The notes under the pieces were generated by a model. That model was not told the DNA's origin. It saw only the letters and a program-made list of their open reading frames with translations, and made no database searches. Positions 1 through 8,195 of a DNA stretch of 64,000 bases are shown piece by piece. The position numbers and the translations under genes are program-made. The DNA comes from Grimontia celer (lineage in GTDB: Bacteria; Pseudomonadota; Gammaproteobacteria; Enterobacterales; Vibrionaceae): assembly GCF_900055185.1 (NCBI RefSeq), contig NZ_FIZX01000002.1:1244586-1308585 (forward strand), written 5' to 3'. Positions within the stretch are counted from its first letter, which is position 1. Each line of letters starts with the position of its first letter.

Positions 1-856
1 TTATAACGCCGTCGTCTGTGAGGGATCATTATCGGGAGCATCCCGACGCCTAAGTATCAGTCATTCCACAGTGTGTAGGAGAATTTCGCGTCTTGAGGAT
101 ATTGTCGGGGTCCCATTAATCCGCCGACGCTCAAATGGCATCGCATTCACCAAAGATGGCGAGCAACTTGGTGGTTTTGTCAGGGAAATGGACGATCGCG
201 CCAATGACATCATGTTTTGGATTAAGCAAAAGAAAGACGACCTCGCTGGCGTCCTATCACTCAGTTGCTGCGATATCGCGTTACAAAGCCTGTCACGAAT
301 TGTAGGAGACCTTTCCGTCTCCAACCCTGGCATTCAGTTCGATATTAAAGTCAGCGCCATGAATGCAGATTTACGACTTGCCAGCACAGATCTTGCCATT
401 CGTGCAACGACCTCCCCCGATGAGTCTCTTGTTGGCGTCAAACTCAGCCATTTTCAGTTTCAGTTGGCGAAATGTGCAGGGGCTAGCTCTCCTCCTCATG
501 CAAACTGGATTTGCCTGAATGATGCTTTTTCCCACCTTCCTGCTGAACGCTGGCTGGGCGAGCAAAAATCAGAGAGTCAAAGCCAAATCAAAGTCGACAG
601 CTATATGAGCGCCGCAGAGTTGATTCGCACAGGGACAGGTATTGGCTTATTGCCGGATTTTGTGGTGGAAAACGATCCCTACCTTGAAACCATTGAAGTA
701 GAACAAACGCTACCCAATTGGGACTTGTGGTTGGTTTATCACCGCTCTCAAATCAACAACGGTCTGGTAAAAGCATTTACTAATCACCTCAAAAGTCATT
801 GGTCTGACAATCAAGCTTTGCCTTTACCTCCCACCGATATTTCCTGGCAAAAGTGA
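1..856 (+). CDS. LysR-family transcriptional regulator, 5' end outside window
   Basis: The frame is open to the first base of the window. Translation from base 2 gives a typical LysR recognition region (..GSLSGASRRLSISHSTVCRR..), so the GTG at 71 is an internal codon and the true start lies left of the window. After the winged helix-turn-helix (EDIVGVPLIRR, then the TKDGEQL turn) comes a LysR substrate-binding domain ending at the TGA at 854-856. The effector is not identifiable. It lies about 120 bp upstream of glcDEF on the same strand, so control of glycolate oxidation is an inference; in E. coli that role belongs to the GntR-type GlcC, which is not seen here. Confidence 0.85.
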   Translation, partial: YNAVVCEGSLSGASRRLSISHSTVCRRISRLEDIVGVPLIRRRSNGIAFTKDGEQLGGFVREMDDRANDIMFWIKQKKDDLAGVLSLSCCDIALQSLSRIVGDLSVSNPGIQFDIKVSAMNADLRLASTDLAIRATTSPDESLVGVKLSHFQFQLAKCAGASSPPHANWICLNDAFSHLPAERWLGEQKSESQSQIKVDSYMSAAELIRTGTGIGLLPDFVVENDPYLETIEVEQTLPNWDLWLVYHRSQINNGLVKAFTNHLKSHWSDNQALPLPPTDISWQK

Positions 857-979
857 ATTGCCCTCTCATTCTTTGTTCAAACTGGACGGCGGCCCTCACA
901 CTAGGCTCAATGGATAGGAGGTTGAGACAAGTCCTCACCTATTGTTAACAGACATGGATTGTTTTCAGGGATGGAAAAC

Positions 980-2422
980 ATGAAAAGGGAAATACTCAAA
1001 GCGCTCGAAGATATTGTCGGCAACGAACATGTGATTGCTGATGAAGAAACCATGCGTCCCTATGAATGTGATGGCCTCTCGGTCTACACCGAAATGCCAG
1101 CGTGTGTCGTGCTTCCTGCATCGACAGAAGAAGTCACGGCAGTCATGTCACTTTGTCATCAGAAAAACATAAGCGTCGTTGCCCGGGGAGCAGGAACAGG
1201 CCTTTCTGCCGGCGCTTTGCCGTTAAATAATGGCTTACTCCTTTCCCTTGCCAGACTCAACCGTATATTGGATATCGACAAAGAGACCGCGCTAGCTGTG
1301 GTTCAACCCGGTGTCCGCAATCTCGCGATCACAGAACAAGCGAGTCGTGAAGGCTTGTATTACGCGCCTGATCCTTCTTCCCAGATCGCTTGCTCAATTG
1401 GCGGTAACGTCGCTGAAAACGCAGGCGGTGTGCATTGCCTGAAATATGGTCTCACTGTCCATAATGTCGTGTCAGCCGTGGTCGTCACCGCCGAAGGAGA
1501 GAAATTGATCTTAGGCGGAGCAGCTTATGATTTGCCGGGGTTTGACCTTCTGGCATTGATGACTGGCTCAGAAGGCATGCTGGGCATCATCACTGAAATC
1601 ACTGTTCGCTTGCTTCCTATTCCGGAAGTGGCGCGAGTGATTCTTGCCGGATTTGATTCCGTAGAGAACGCAGCAAATGCAGTGAACGATATCATCGCCA
1701 ACGGCATCATTCCCGCTGGCCTCGAAATGATGGATGCCTATGCCATTGCTGCCGCGGAGGACTTTGCCAAAGCGGGTTATCCTAAAGAGGCTGATGCCCT
1801 GCTGCTTTGTGAGCTTGATGGCAGTGAACAAGATGTTAATCATCAGCTTTTACAAACTCAGCAAATATTGCAGCAGGCAGGTGCAACAACTCTCAAGGTT
1901 TCGGAAAGCGAAGATGAACGGGCGAGAATGTGGAAAGGTCGCAAATCTGCTTTCCCCGCCGTCGGACGAATATCACCGGATTATTACTGTATGGATGGCA
2001 CCATTCCAAGAAGTGAACTTGCCATCGTACTCAATCAAATTCACCAGCTTTCAAGATTCTACGGCCTGCGTGTTGCTAACGTTTTCCATGCAGGAGACGG
2101 TAACCTTCACCCTCTTATTTTGTTTGATGCAAACGTACAAGGTGAACTGGAAAAGACCGAAGAGTTCGGCGCGGAAATTCTCAAAATCTGCGTCGAGGCA
2201 GGAGGGTGCATTACTGGTGAGCATGGTGTGGGCGTCGAAAAAATCAACCAGATGCACCACCAATTCAATGATGCTGAACTGGCGCAGTTCCATCGCGTAA
2301 AATCAGCCTGGGACTCGGAAGGATTGCTCAATCCCGGAAAAGGGATTCCCGAGCCGAAGCATTGTCAGGAACACAAAACGCTTATCCACTCTCACAAAAC
2401 GGAGGGGAGCTCAAATGGCTGA
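980..2422 (+). CDS. glcD: Glycolate oxidase FAD-binding subunit GlcD
   Basis: This is the flavoprotein subunit that oxidises glycolate to glyoxylate in the membrane-associated GlcDEF complex. The N-terminal FAD_binding_4 fold carries ARGAGTGLSAGALPL and the long SSQIACSIGGNVAENAGGVH stretch typical of GlcD. The C-terminal FAD-oxidase domain carries FHAGDGNLHPLILFD near residue 370 and the GEHGVG motif near residue 413. The frame is open from a TTG at 959 with an in-frame ATG at 971, but the ATG at 980 has AGGGATGG at a better distance, so it is preferred; the protein is then 480 residues, close to the family length. The 3' end overlaps glcE by 8 bases, indicating one transcript with translational coupling. 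Confidence 0.95.
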   Translation: MKREILKALEDIVGNEHVIADEETMRPYECDGLSVYTEMPACVVLPASTEEVTAVMSLCHQKNISVVARGAGTGLSAGALPLNNGLLLSLARLNRILDIDKETALAVVQPGVRNLAITEQASREGLYYAPDPSSQIACSIGGNVAENAGGVHCLKYGLTVHNVVSAVVVTAEGEKLILGGAAYDLPGFDLLALMTGSEGMLGIITEITVRLLPIPEVARVILAGFDSVENAANAVNDIIANGIIPAGLEMMDAYAIAAAEDFAKAGYPKEADALLLCELDGSEQDVNHQLLQTQQILQQAGATTLKVSESEDERARMWKGRKSAFPAVGRISPDYYCMDGTIPRSELAIVLNQIHQLSRFYGLRVANVFHAGDGNLHPLILFDANVQGELEKTEEFGAEILKICVEAGGCITGEHGVGVEKINQMHHQFNDAELAQFHRVKSAWDSEGLLNPGKGIPEPKHCQEHKTLIHSHKTEGSSNG

Positions 2423-3509
2423 TATCACCTCCAACTTGATCGAACAAGTCCACGATGCCATTGCTGATAAATCGGCCCTGAATTTGATTGGTGGCAATAC
2501 CAAACACTTCATCGGCCGCCAACCTGTCGGTCAGGCAGTTTCCCTAAAAGGGCATACCGGCATTATTTCTTATCGCCCGACTGAGCTGGTAATCACTGCC
2601 CGTGCGGGTACGACCATCGCTGAAATTCAAGCACTGCTGGCGAATAACAACCAGACTCTGGTCGGCGAACCACCTGCCTTCAACGGGAAAGCCACGCTGG
2701 GAGGTTCTGTTGCTGCGGGCATCAGCGGCGCATCACGCCCATTTTGGGGTTCGCTACGCGATGCAATATTGGGAGTAAAGCTCATCAATGGATATGGCGA
2801 GCTTCTTCAATTCGGTGGCCAAGTGATGAAAAACGTCGCAGGTTACGATGTTTCCAGACTTCAGTCCGGCGCCTTTGGGGCTTTTGGCATCATCACAGAA
2901 GTCAGTCTTCGTGTTCGTCCAAAGTCAGAAAGCACGGCTACGTTAGTGTTTGAGTTAGATGCGTCAGATGCCATAAAAGAAATGCGTCATCTCTCTGTTT
3001 CCGCCCACCCTATCTCTGCATGCGCTTGGTGTTCAGGCCAATTGTTTGTTCGGCTATCTGGTAGTCAGTCTGCAGTCAAAAACAGTGAAGATACATTGGG
3101 TGGAGAACGTTTGGAGAATCAGGATTTATTCTGGCGATCAATAAGGAACTTCCGCCATCCGTTTTTTGCTAACACCGCACAACCCCTCTATCGCCTCTCT
3201 GTATCTCCAGCAGCTCCACATTTTGAAAGCTTGGGTGAAGAGACCTTGATCGACTGGGCAGGTGGCATTAGGTGGGTCTATTCGGACCAACCACTCTCCA
3301 CCCTCGCCAATCTTGCTGCCTTGCAAGGAGGACACGCGACTTGCTATCGACCCATTGACCGCATCGAAGAGTGTTTTCATCCACAGCCAGCTGCGGCCAA
3401 ATGCATTCACCAGAACCTCAAAACGGCTTTTGACCCACACTGTCTTTTTAATTCCGGGCGCATGTATTCCTGGTTAGGACGAGATGAGACTCAGGGAGGC
3501 AATAGCTAA
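2415..3509 (+). CDS. glcE: Glycolate oxidase subunit GlcE
   Basis: GlcE is the second, FAD-binding subunit of glycolate oxidase and is needed for activity with GlcD and GlcF. At 364 residues it is a single FAD_binding_4-type protein. It shows the PTELVITARAGTT segment, FNGKATLGGSVAAGISG, and GGQVMKNVAGYDVSRLQSGAFG, all characteristic of GlcE rather than GlcD. The C-terminus ends with an FDPHCLFNSGRMY motif. The ATG lies inside the 3' end of glcD behind GGAGGGGAG, and the TAA shares its last base with the ATG of glcF, so the three genes are translationally linked. Confidence 0.94.
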   Translation: MADITSNLIEQVHDAIADKSALNLIGGNTKHFIGRQPVGQAVSLKGHTGIISYRPTELVITARAGTTIAEIQALLANNNQTLVGEPPAFNGKATLGGSVAAGISGASRPFWGSLRDAILGVKLINGYGELLQFGGQVMKNVAGYDVSRLQSGAFGAFGIITEVSLRVRPKSESTATLVFELDASDAIKEMRHLSVSAHPISACAWCSGQLFVRLSGSQSAVKNSEDTLGGERLENQDLFWRSIRNFRHPFFANTAQPLYRLSVSPAAPHFESLGEETLIDWAGGIRWVYSDQPLSTLANLAALQGGHATCYRPIDRIEECFHPQPAAAKCIHQNLKTAFDPHCLFNSGRMYSWLGRDETQGGNS

Positions 3510-4732
3510 TGAAAACATCATTGAAAGATGAATTTTTGAGCACGCTGGATGGCAAAAAGGCCGAAGAAATCCTGCGCCGATGTGTTCACTGTGGGTTCTG
3601 CAATGCCACCTGCCCAACCTACCAAGAACTCAGCGATGAACGGGATGGGCCTCGCGGGCGGATTTACCTGATTAAACAAATGCTGGAAAACGGTGAAGCG
3701 ACCGAGAAAACCCGTAAACATCTCGACCGCTGTCTGACTTGTCGAAGCTGCGAAACGACTTGTCCATCAGGTGTTGAATACAGCCAGCTTTTGGATATTG
3801 GCAGGCAACACATCGAGAAACATGTACCGCGCTCATTACCTGACAGAATACTGCGTTACGGCGTCACACGAATCCTACCCAATGCTTCATGGAACAAGGT
3901 GATGTTCAGGCTGGCACGACAATTTACGTTTCTGATGCCAGACACCTTCCGTGAGCAGATTCCGCCAGAGCAAAGGTCAAAATCCTACCCACAGAAAAAC
4001 CAAAACACGCGCACCATGATTGCATTCAGAGGCTGTGTGCAGCAAACCGCTACGCCCAATACTGTCAAAGCTGCCAAAGCGGTGTTAAGTCATTTAGGGA
4101 TTGAGCTCGTTGAGGTGAATCAAGAAGGCTGCTGTGGTGCAATCAATCTCCACCTTTCCGAGCATGAACGCGCTGTTCAACAAGCCAAGCGAAACATCGA
4201 TGCATGGTGGCGTTATCTCGAACACGGCGCGGAAGCCATTGTGATGTCTGCGTCAGGTTGTGGTGTCACCATCAAAGAATATCCAAAGCTTTTAGTCGAG
4301 TCCCCCTACTATCGCGAACGGGCTTTAGCCATCGCAGAAATAGCCAAAGATCTTAGTGAAATCCTGCTTGCGGAAGATCTCAGTCAGTTGCCTCTCAAAC
4401 CCAGCGATGAGCAAATTGCCGTTCACTGCCCCTGCACCCTCCAGCACGGCATGAAAAACAAAGAAGTGTATTACGAAGTGTTGAAGCGCCTGAATGTCGT
4501 CCAAGCCAGTACGTCAGAAGATCACCTTTGTTGTGGTTCGGCTGGCACATACTCCCTGTTCCAACCAGAGCTCAGTCAGCAATTGTTAAAGCGCAAAGTC
4601 GAAGCGCTCAGTGAAGGGAGTCCTGAAGGGATTGTGACAGCCAATATTGGTTGTCAATTGCACTTAGGCTCGAAAGCCCAAGTGCCAGTGAAACATTGGA
4701 TTGAGTTGATTGCGGAACGATTGGAAGGATAA
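3509..4732 (+). CDS. glcF: Glycolate oxidase iron-sulfur subunit GlcF
   Basis: GlcF carries the two [4Fe-4S] clusters that pass electrons from the GlcD/GlcE flavins to the respiratory chain. Two ferredoxin-type clusters are visible: CVHCGFCNATCP (residues about 26-37) and CLTCRSCETTCP (about 75-86). Two CCG domains follow, with CCGAINLHLSEHE near residue 210 and CCGSAGTYS near 345, the usual GlcF/heterodisulfide-reductase-like architecture. Length (407 residues) is normal. It is the last gene of glcDEF. No glcG or malate synthase gene follows directly, although a GlcG-family gene lies about 1.9 kb downstream on the opposite strand. Confidence 0.95.
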   Translation: MKTSLKDEFLSTLDGKKAEEILRRCVHCGFCNATCPTYQELSDERDGPRGRIYLIKQMLENGEATEKTRKHLDRCLTCRSCETTCPSGVEYSQLLDIGRQHIEKHVPRSLPDRILRYGVTRILPNASWNKVMFRLARQFTFLMPDTFREQIPPEQRSKSYPQKNQNTRTMIAFRGCVQQTATPNTVKAAKAVLSHLGIELVEVNQEGCCGAINLHLSEHERAVQQAKRNIDAWWRYLEHGAEAIVMSASGCGVTIKEYPKLLVESPYYRERALAIAEIAKDLSEILLAEDLSQLPLKPSDEQIAVHCPCTLQHGMKNKEVYYEVLKRLNVVQASTSEDHLCCGSAGTYSLFQPELSQQLLKRKVEALSEGSPEGIVTANIGCQLHLGSKAQVPVKHWIELIAERLEG

Positions 4733-4736
4733 GCGC

Positions 4737-5198
4737 CTAAATCCAGCGTCTTACCTTGGTCATGTATTCAGTAAAAGCATCCGGGAATTGACCCGTCAGG
4801 TATTCCTCTTCCGGCTCTATCTGAAAACGGTTCATGTATAACACAAACGCAAGACAGCCCAACGCAGTGAACAGATTCGCCCAATAAAAAATGCCCCCAA
4901 CTAACGCCAGCAACATACCAAGATACATAGGGTTTCGGGTAATCTTGTAAATACCGCCAGAAACAAGGGCGGTCGCTTCAGTCGTCAGCATCGGGTTCAC
5001 CGTCGTTTTATGGCGACGAAACTCGACCACACCGCTCACAGCGACAAACGCACCAATAGCGACAAATAACAACGGCAAACCAGAAGGAAGGGAAACTAGC
5101 CACTCGCTGGCAGGGGTAAACAGGGAAATGACCTTCATTAATGCGAGTACCAGTGCGACAACAATGACAGGGGGGATTTTGAGTTTAAGGCTATTCAT
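4737..5198 (-). CDS. Isoprenylcysteine carboxyl methyltransferase-family membrane protein
   Basis: A 153-residue membrane protein with four to five hydrophobic segments. The conserved core of the bacterial ICMT/phospholipid methyltransferase-like family is visible: GGIYKITRNPMYLGMLL followed by a C-terminal EEEYLTGQFPDAFTEYMTKVRRW segment. Such proteins bind S-adenosylmethionine and methylate a membrane-associated substrate, which cannot be named here. It ends 4 bp from the end of glcF (convergent), with no hairpin between them. Confidence 0.8.
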   Translation of the reverse strand: MNSLKLKIPPVIVVALVLALMKVISLFTPASEWLVSLPSGLPLLFVAIGAFVAVSGVVEFRRHKTTVNPMLTTEATALVSGGIYKITRNPMYLGMLLALVGGIFYWANLFTALGCLAFVLYMNRFQIEPEEEYLTGQFPDAFTEYMTKVRRWI

Positions 5199-5309
5199 GA
5201 CATCTTATCCGTGGGCTAATTTCATCAGCTCATACTAACGCTTTGTGTCGCCCATCGCGCTCCTACCAGACATTAACCTGCTGAAATAAATCTGCTGACG
5301 CGAGGTAAC

Positions 5310-5546
5310 TCAAGTGTTTGGATTCACATAATAAAAAAGAGTGAAGAAAAGCGCCAGAATGAAGTTCACCTGCCAAAGTCCGTTTCCCCAGAACGTCAAC
5401 GGCTCTTTAGACCATATCCGCAATGACAATACGAACATCTCTCCTTTTACCGTGACAACAAGCAATGCGGCAAGATAGGTTTTGATAAAACTCGCCACAC
5501 CCAGACGGGCGCAACACAGAAGCTTCTCCACCCCCATCACATTCAT
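5310..5546 (-). CDS. Small membrane protein coupled to the AraC-family gene
   Basis: A 78-residue product with two hydrophobic segments (about residues 21-41 and 55-75) and no recognised family. Its ATG overlaps the TGA of the upstream AraC-family gene in an ATGA arrangement, the best evidence that it is translated. Function is unknown; it may be a membrane protein co-expressed with the regulator. Confidence 0.5.
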   Translation of the reverse strand: MNVMGVEKLLCCARLGVASFIKTYLAALLVVTVKGEMFVLSLRIWSKEPLTFWGNGLWQVNFILALFFTLFYYVNPNT

Positions 5547-6409
5547 AGTATTGGCAGGTAGATATCAGTGATCATTTCGCGCTCGGGCACTTCTGGGAAC
5601 AAGTTGACCCGCTCAAAGAACACTGGAAAATCACGCAGCTTCTCACCGGACTTTTCCAGCCACGGGGAATAAAGGTAACGAACAGCAACACCGATGGCAT
5701 CAGTGCTGCCAATAAACCGAAGCTTTGCGCATCGGCCGCCTTCAATAGTTTTCACTTTGATGCGCGGGTCAGATAAATCCGTATTACCGCGAAACTCACA
5801 ACCAATGTCGAACCGAAAAGACGGATCAACCACTTCATCCGGATCATCGTATATTAAGTTGAACGTGCGATACTTGGATGGTGGTAACTGATTGGCGCGT
5901 CGCCATTCAATCAGCTCCCCCACCGTTCCTCCTAATTGGTTGGGACGCTCACGGTGTTCCATCGTAGCGATGCTGATACTCTGAAATTCCACAATCTCTA
6001 CATCAAAGTCAGCACCATTCATATACACCTCATTCCGTACCCGAACAATGGCATCAAAGTGAGTCTCCCACGACGCCCAGTCTGGATCCTGCCTGAAAGC
6101 TGAAGGGGAAACACCAAACACTTTCCTGAACGCGCGGGAGAAAGATTCGCTGTTTTCGTAGTTACAATCGAGAGCAATATCAGTCACAGAGATATCAGGG
6201 CGATAGACCAACTGATAGGAGGCTTTTTTCAGGCGAAGCAACCTGACGTAAGTGGCAACATTGACGCCATAGCGGATGGAAAACTGACGGTGGAAATGGA
6301 ACTTGGATAAGCATGCAACGCCGGAGAGTGCATCTAAATCAATGTCGCTATCAAGGTTGAGTTCAATGAATTCGCGTGCTCTTTCCAGTTTTTCTGCTAA
6401 GTGATGCAT
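5543..6409 (-). CDS. AraC-family regulator with GyrI-like effector domain
   Basis: The N-terminal part holds two AraC helix-turn-helix motifs (LDALSGVACLSKFHFHRQFS and TDIALDCNYENSESFSRAFRKVFGVSPS). The C-terminal half, about 150 residues, is a GyrI-like/AraC_E_bind domain (EIVEFQSISIATMEHR, then a terminal FFERVNLFPE..DIYLPI), a fold that binds small hydrophobic molecules in the Rob/SoxS-like regulators. The frame also has a TTG at 6472, but the ATG at 6409 (MHHLAEKLERAREFIE) begins where family members normally begin and gives 288 residues. The downstream gene overlaps by 4 bases. Targets are unknown. Confidence 0.85.
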   Translation of the reverse strand: MHHLAEKLERAREFIELNLDSDIDLDALSGVACLSKFHFHRQFSIRYGVNVATYVRLLRLKKASYQLVYRPDISVTDIALDCNYENSESFSRAFRKVFGVSPSAFRQDPDWASWETHFDAIVRVRNEVYMNGADFDVEIVEFQSISIATMEHRERPNQLGGTVGELIEWRRANQLPPSKYRTFNLIYDDPDEVVDPSFRFDIGCEFRGNTDLSDPRIKVKTIEGGRCAKLRFIGSTDAIGVAVRYLYSPWLEKSGEKLRDFPVFFERVNLFPEVPEREMITDIYLPIL

Positions 6410-6569
6410 CTTGTTATGTTTGCCGTTTCGTCCATGTTCAGTGTCATTCTGAGTCTGCCATTTGCACGGCAATTCAGTCAGACCAAATTATCCTGAAACC
6501 GAAAATAAAACATGACCAAAATTGCTGAGCTTCGATCCAAACTGGGCTTTATCAAGGGCCGGAAATAGA

Positions 6570-6593
6570 AAGAGCAGAGTCTCCCCTGCTCTT
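6570..6593 (-). terminator. Rho-independent terminator after the GlcG/HbpS-family gene
   Basis: Eight-base perfect stem AAGAGCAG / CTGCTCTT with an 8-base loop, followed on the minus strand by TCTATTT. It lies 7 bp after the stop codon at 6600. Confidence 0.7.
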
Positions 6594-6599
6594 GTCGCA

Positions 6600-7097
6600 C
6601 TATTTCAGATGTTTCTCAATGGCTGCTTCTGCACAGGCAACATCAAGATGACCGCCAGGTGCACCGCCAACACCGATCCCTCCAATGATCATATCTTTCT
6701 CTTTCAGCGGAATACCACCAGCCAAAAGCAGAAGATTCTCATCCATATATTGAAGTGGCTGCAGAATCGGTTTGTCATTGATAGTTTTCATCAGATCCGC
6801 AGTTGGGCGTTTCATGCTGACGGATGTGAACGCTTTCTGGCGAGAGCTCTCCAATGTATGCGTTCCTGCATTGTTATCACGAACCTGAGCTAACACTCTT
6901 CCTGCAGGATCAACAACAGTTGCCGTCACCGCGTAGCCGTCTTTCTTGCACTGGCTCATCGCTTCCACTGCAAGGTTAAAAGCAACGGAAGAAGAAAGTT
7001 CCGATTTCTGAATGCTGATGTCTTTTGCCATTGTGCCAAAGGAAGTAAAACAGGTGGCGCCAACAACAAGTGCTAAATGTTTCATTGATAGTTTCAT
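6600..7097 (-). CDS. Secreted GlcG/HbpS-family (DUF336) heme-binding-type protein
   Basis: A protein of about 165 residues with a signal peptide (MKLSMKHLALVVGATCFTSFGTMA, cleavage before KDIS) followed by a GlcG/HbpS domain: VVDPAGRVLAQVRDNNAGTHTLESSRQKAFTSVS and a C-terminal GGIGVGGAPGGHLDVACAEAAIEK. Family members include GlcG, encoded with glycolate oxidase in E. coli, and Streptomyces HbpS, an extracellular heme-binding partner of a sensor kinase. An ATG at 7103 also exists, but AAGGAAA is better spaced for the ATG at 7097. It faces away from an OmpR/EnvZ-type two-component system, so a sensory partnership is possible (inference). Confidence 0.85.
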   Translation of the reverse strand: MKLSMKHLALVVGATCFTSFGTMAKDISIQKSELSSSVAFNLAVEAMSQCKKDGYAVTATVVDPAGRVLAQVRDNNAGTHTLESSRQKAFTSVSMKRPTADLMKTINDKPILQPLQYMDENLLLLAGGIPLKEKDMIIGGIGVGGAPGGHLDVACAEAAIEKHLK

Positions 7098-7129
7098 GAG
7101 CATTTTCCTTTCTGTTCGTCCTAATGTGA

Positions 7130-7395
7130 TATACCCAAACGACCTGAAGATGCTCGCATTCAGAGGTCATCAATGCGTTCAATTCGAGGCAAATTTCGCG
7201 AGGAATAGTCATTCTATTTCCGTGGAATTTAACGAAGAAGTGGGCGCATTGAGGCCCTCCCTTCGGGCGAGTTGACTGACCCCGTGCTCTTTGTTGTTCC
7301 TTTTTGATGGAGGTGGCTACACCAGCAAAGGAACGCCGCGATCACAACGCCAGTCAATCTCGCTGAATCACGCATTTTCAGGTTGTTTGGGTATA
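7130..7395. mobile_element. MITE-like element with 24-bp terminal inverted repeats
   Basis: The ends are near-perfect inverted repeats: the left end begins TATACCCAAACGACCTGAAG (7130-7153) and the right end is its reverse complement at 7372-7395, with two mismatches in 24 positions. The 266-bp interior has no credible gene but holds a shorter inverted repeat (GTTCCTTT / AAAGGAAC near 7294 and 7326). The ends suggest a TA target preference. It fills the divergent region between the HbpS-family gene and the response regulator and may have reshaped their promoters. No transposase is present. Confidence 0.6.
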
Positions 7396-7451
7396 AACAA
7401 GGTACCCAGAACCCAATTACCCAAAACTTTCCAAACCATTACATACTTGTA

Positions 7452-8195
7452 ATGAAAGCCAATTCACCGACACGCTCTGATAAATTAAAACAAAGACAAA
7501 AACGGGGTCATGGATTGAATTTATTAATCGTCGAAGATGACGCACATATACAGCAGTTTCTCCAGCAAGGATTTGAACAGGAAGGATGCTCAACCACGCT
7601 GGCAAAAACGGGTGTAGAAGGTCTTCACTACGCCACTCAAGATCACTACGACGTGGTGATTTTGGATTTGATGCTGCCTGAAATGGATGGCATGACATTG
7701 CTTCGCCAACTTCGCGGGCAAGGCCACCACGTACCCGTGATCATTCTCAGTGCTAAACACTCGGTTCAGGAACGTGTAACTGGACTGCAATGCGGAGCTG
7801 ATGACTATCTCGTCAAACCCTTCGCATTTACTGAGCTTATGGCGCGATGCCAGTCTATTTCGCGCCGGGGAGCCCGAGAACCCACCTCCTCCACATCATT
7901 GAGCTTTGATGAACTCAGCCTTGATTTAATTCGACGCGAACTGGTCAGGGGTGATGAACGTATATCCCTCAATAAAAGGGAATTTGCACTCGCAGAGCTT
8001 TTTCTCAGAAACCCGGAAAAAGTGATGTCGAAAACTGCCATTCTTGAACAAGTGTGGGGTTACCAGTTTGATCCCCAGACTAACGTGGTAGATGTGCTTG
8101 TTTGCCGACTGCGAAATAAAGTGGACAAGTCATTTTCCCATTCGCTGATACATACCATACGGGGAGTCGGTTATGTCCTCAGAAAAGAGTGTTAG
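7452..8195 (+). CDS. OmpR-family response regulator
   Basis: The receiver domain contains LLIVEDD (acidic pocket), VVILDLMLPEMDG with phospho-accepting Asp at about residue 72, the ILSAK switch threonine/serine region and LVKPF with the conserved Lys. The C-terminal OmpR/PhoB winged helix shows LNKREFALAELFLRNPEKVMSKTAILEQVWGY and a terminal HTIRGVGYVL. The frame is open from a start at 7383, inside the right end of the MITE-like element, so the ATG at 7452 (MKANSPTR) is preferred, giving 247 residues. It overlaps the kinase gene by 23 bases. Confidence 0.92.
   Translation: MKANSPTRSDKLKQRQKRGHGLNLLIVEDDAHIQQFLQQGFEQEGCSTTLAKTGVEGLHYATQDHYDVVILDLMLPEMDGMTLLRQLRGQGHHVPVIILSAKHSVQERVTGLQCGADDYLVKPFAFTELMARCQSISRRGAREPTSSTSLSFDELSLDLIRRELVRGDERISLNKREFALAELFLRNPEKVMSKTAILEQVWGYQFDPQTNVVDVLVCRLRNKVDKSFSHSLIHTIRGVGYVLRKEC

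Noticed and set aside
1734-2300. 188-codon frame inside glcD
   Set aside because: Alternative-frame shadow of glcD.
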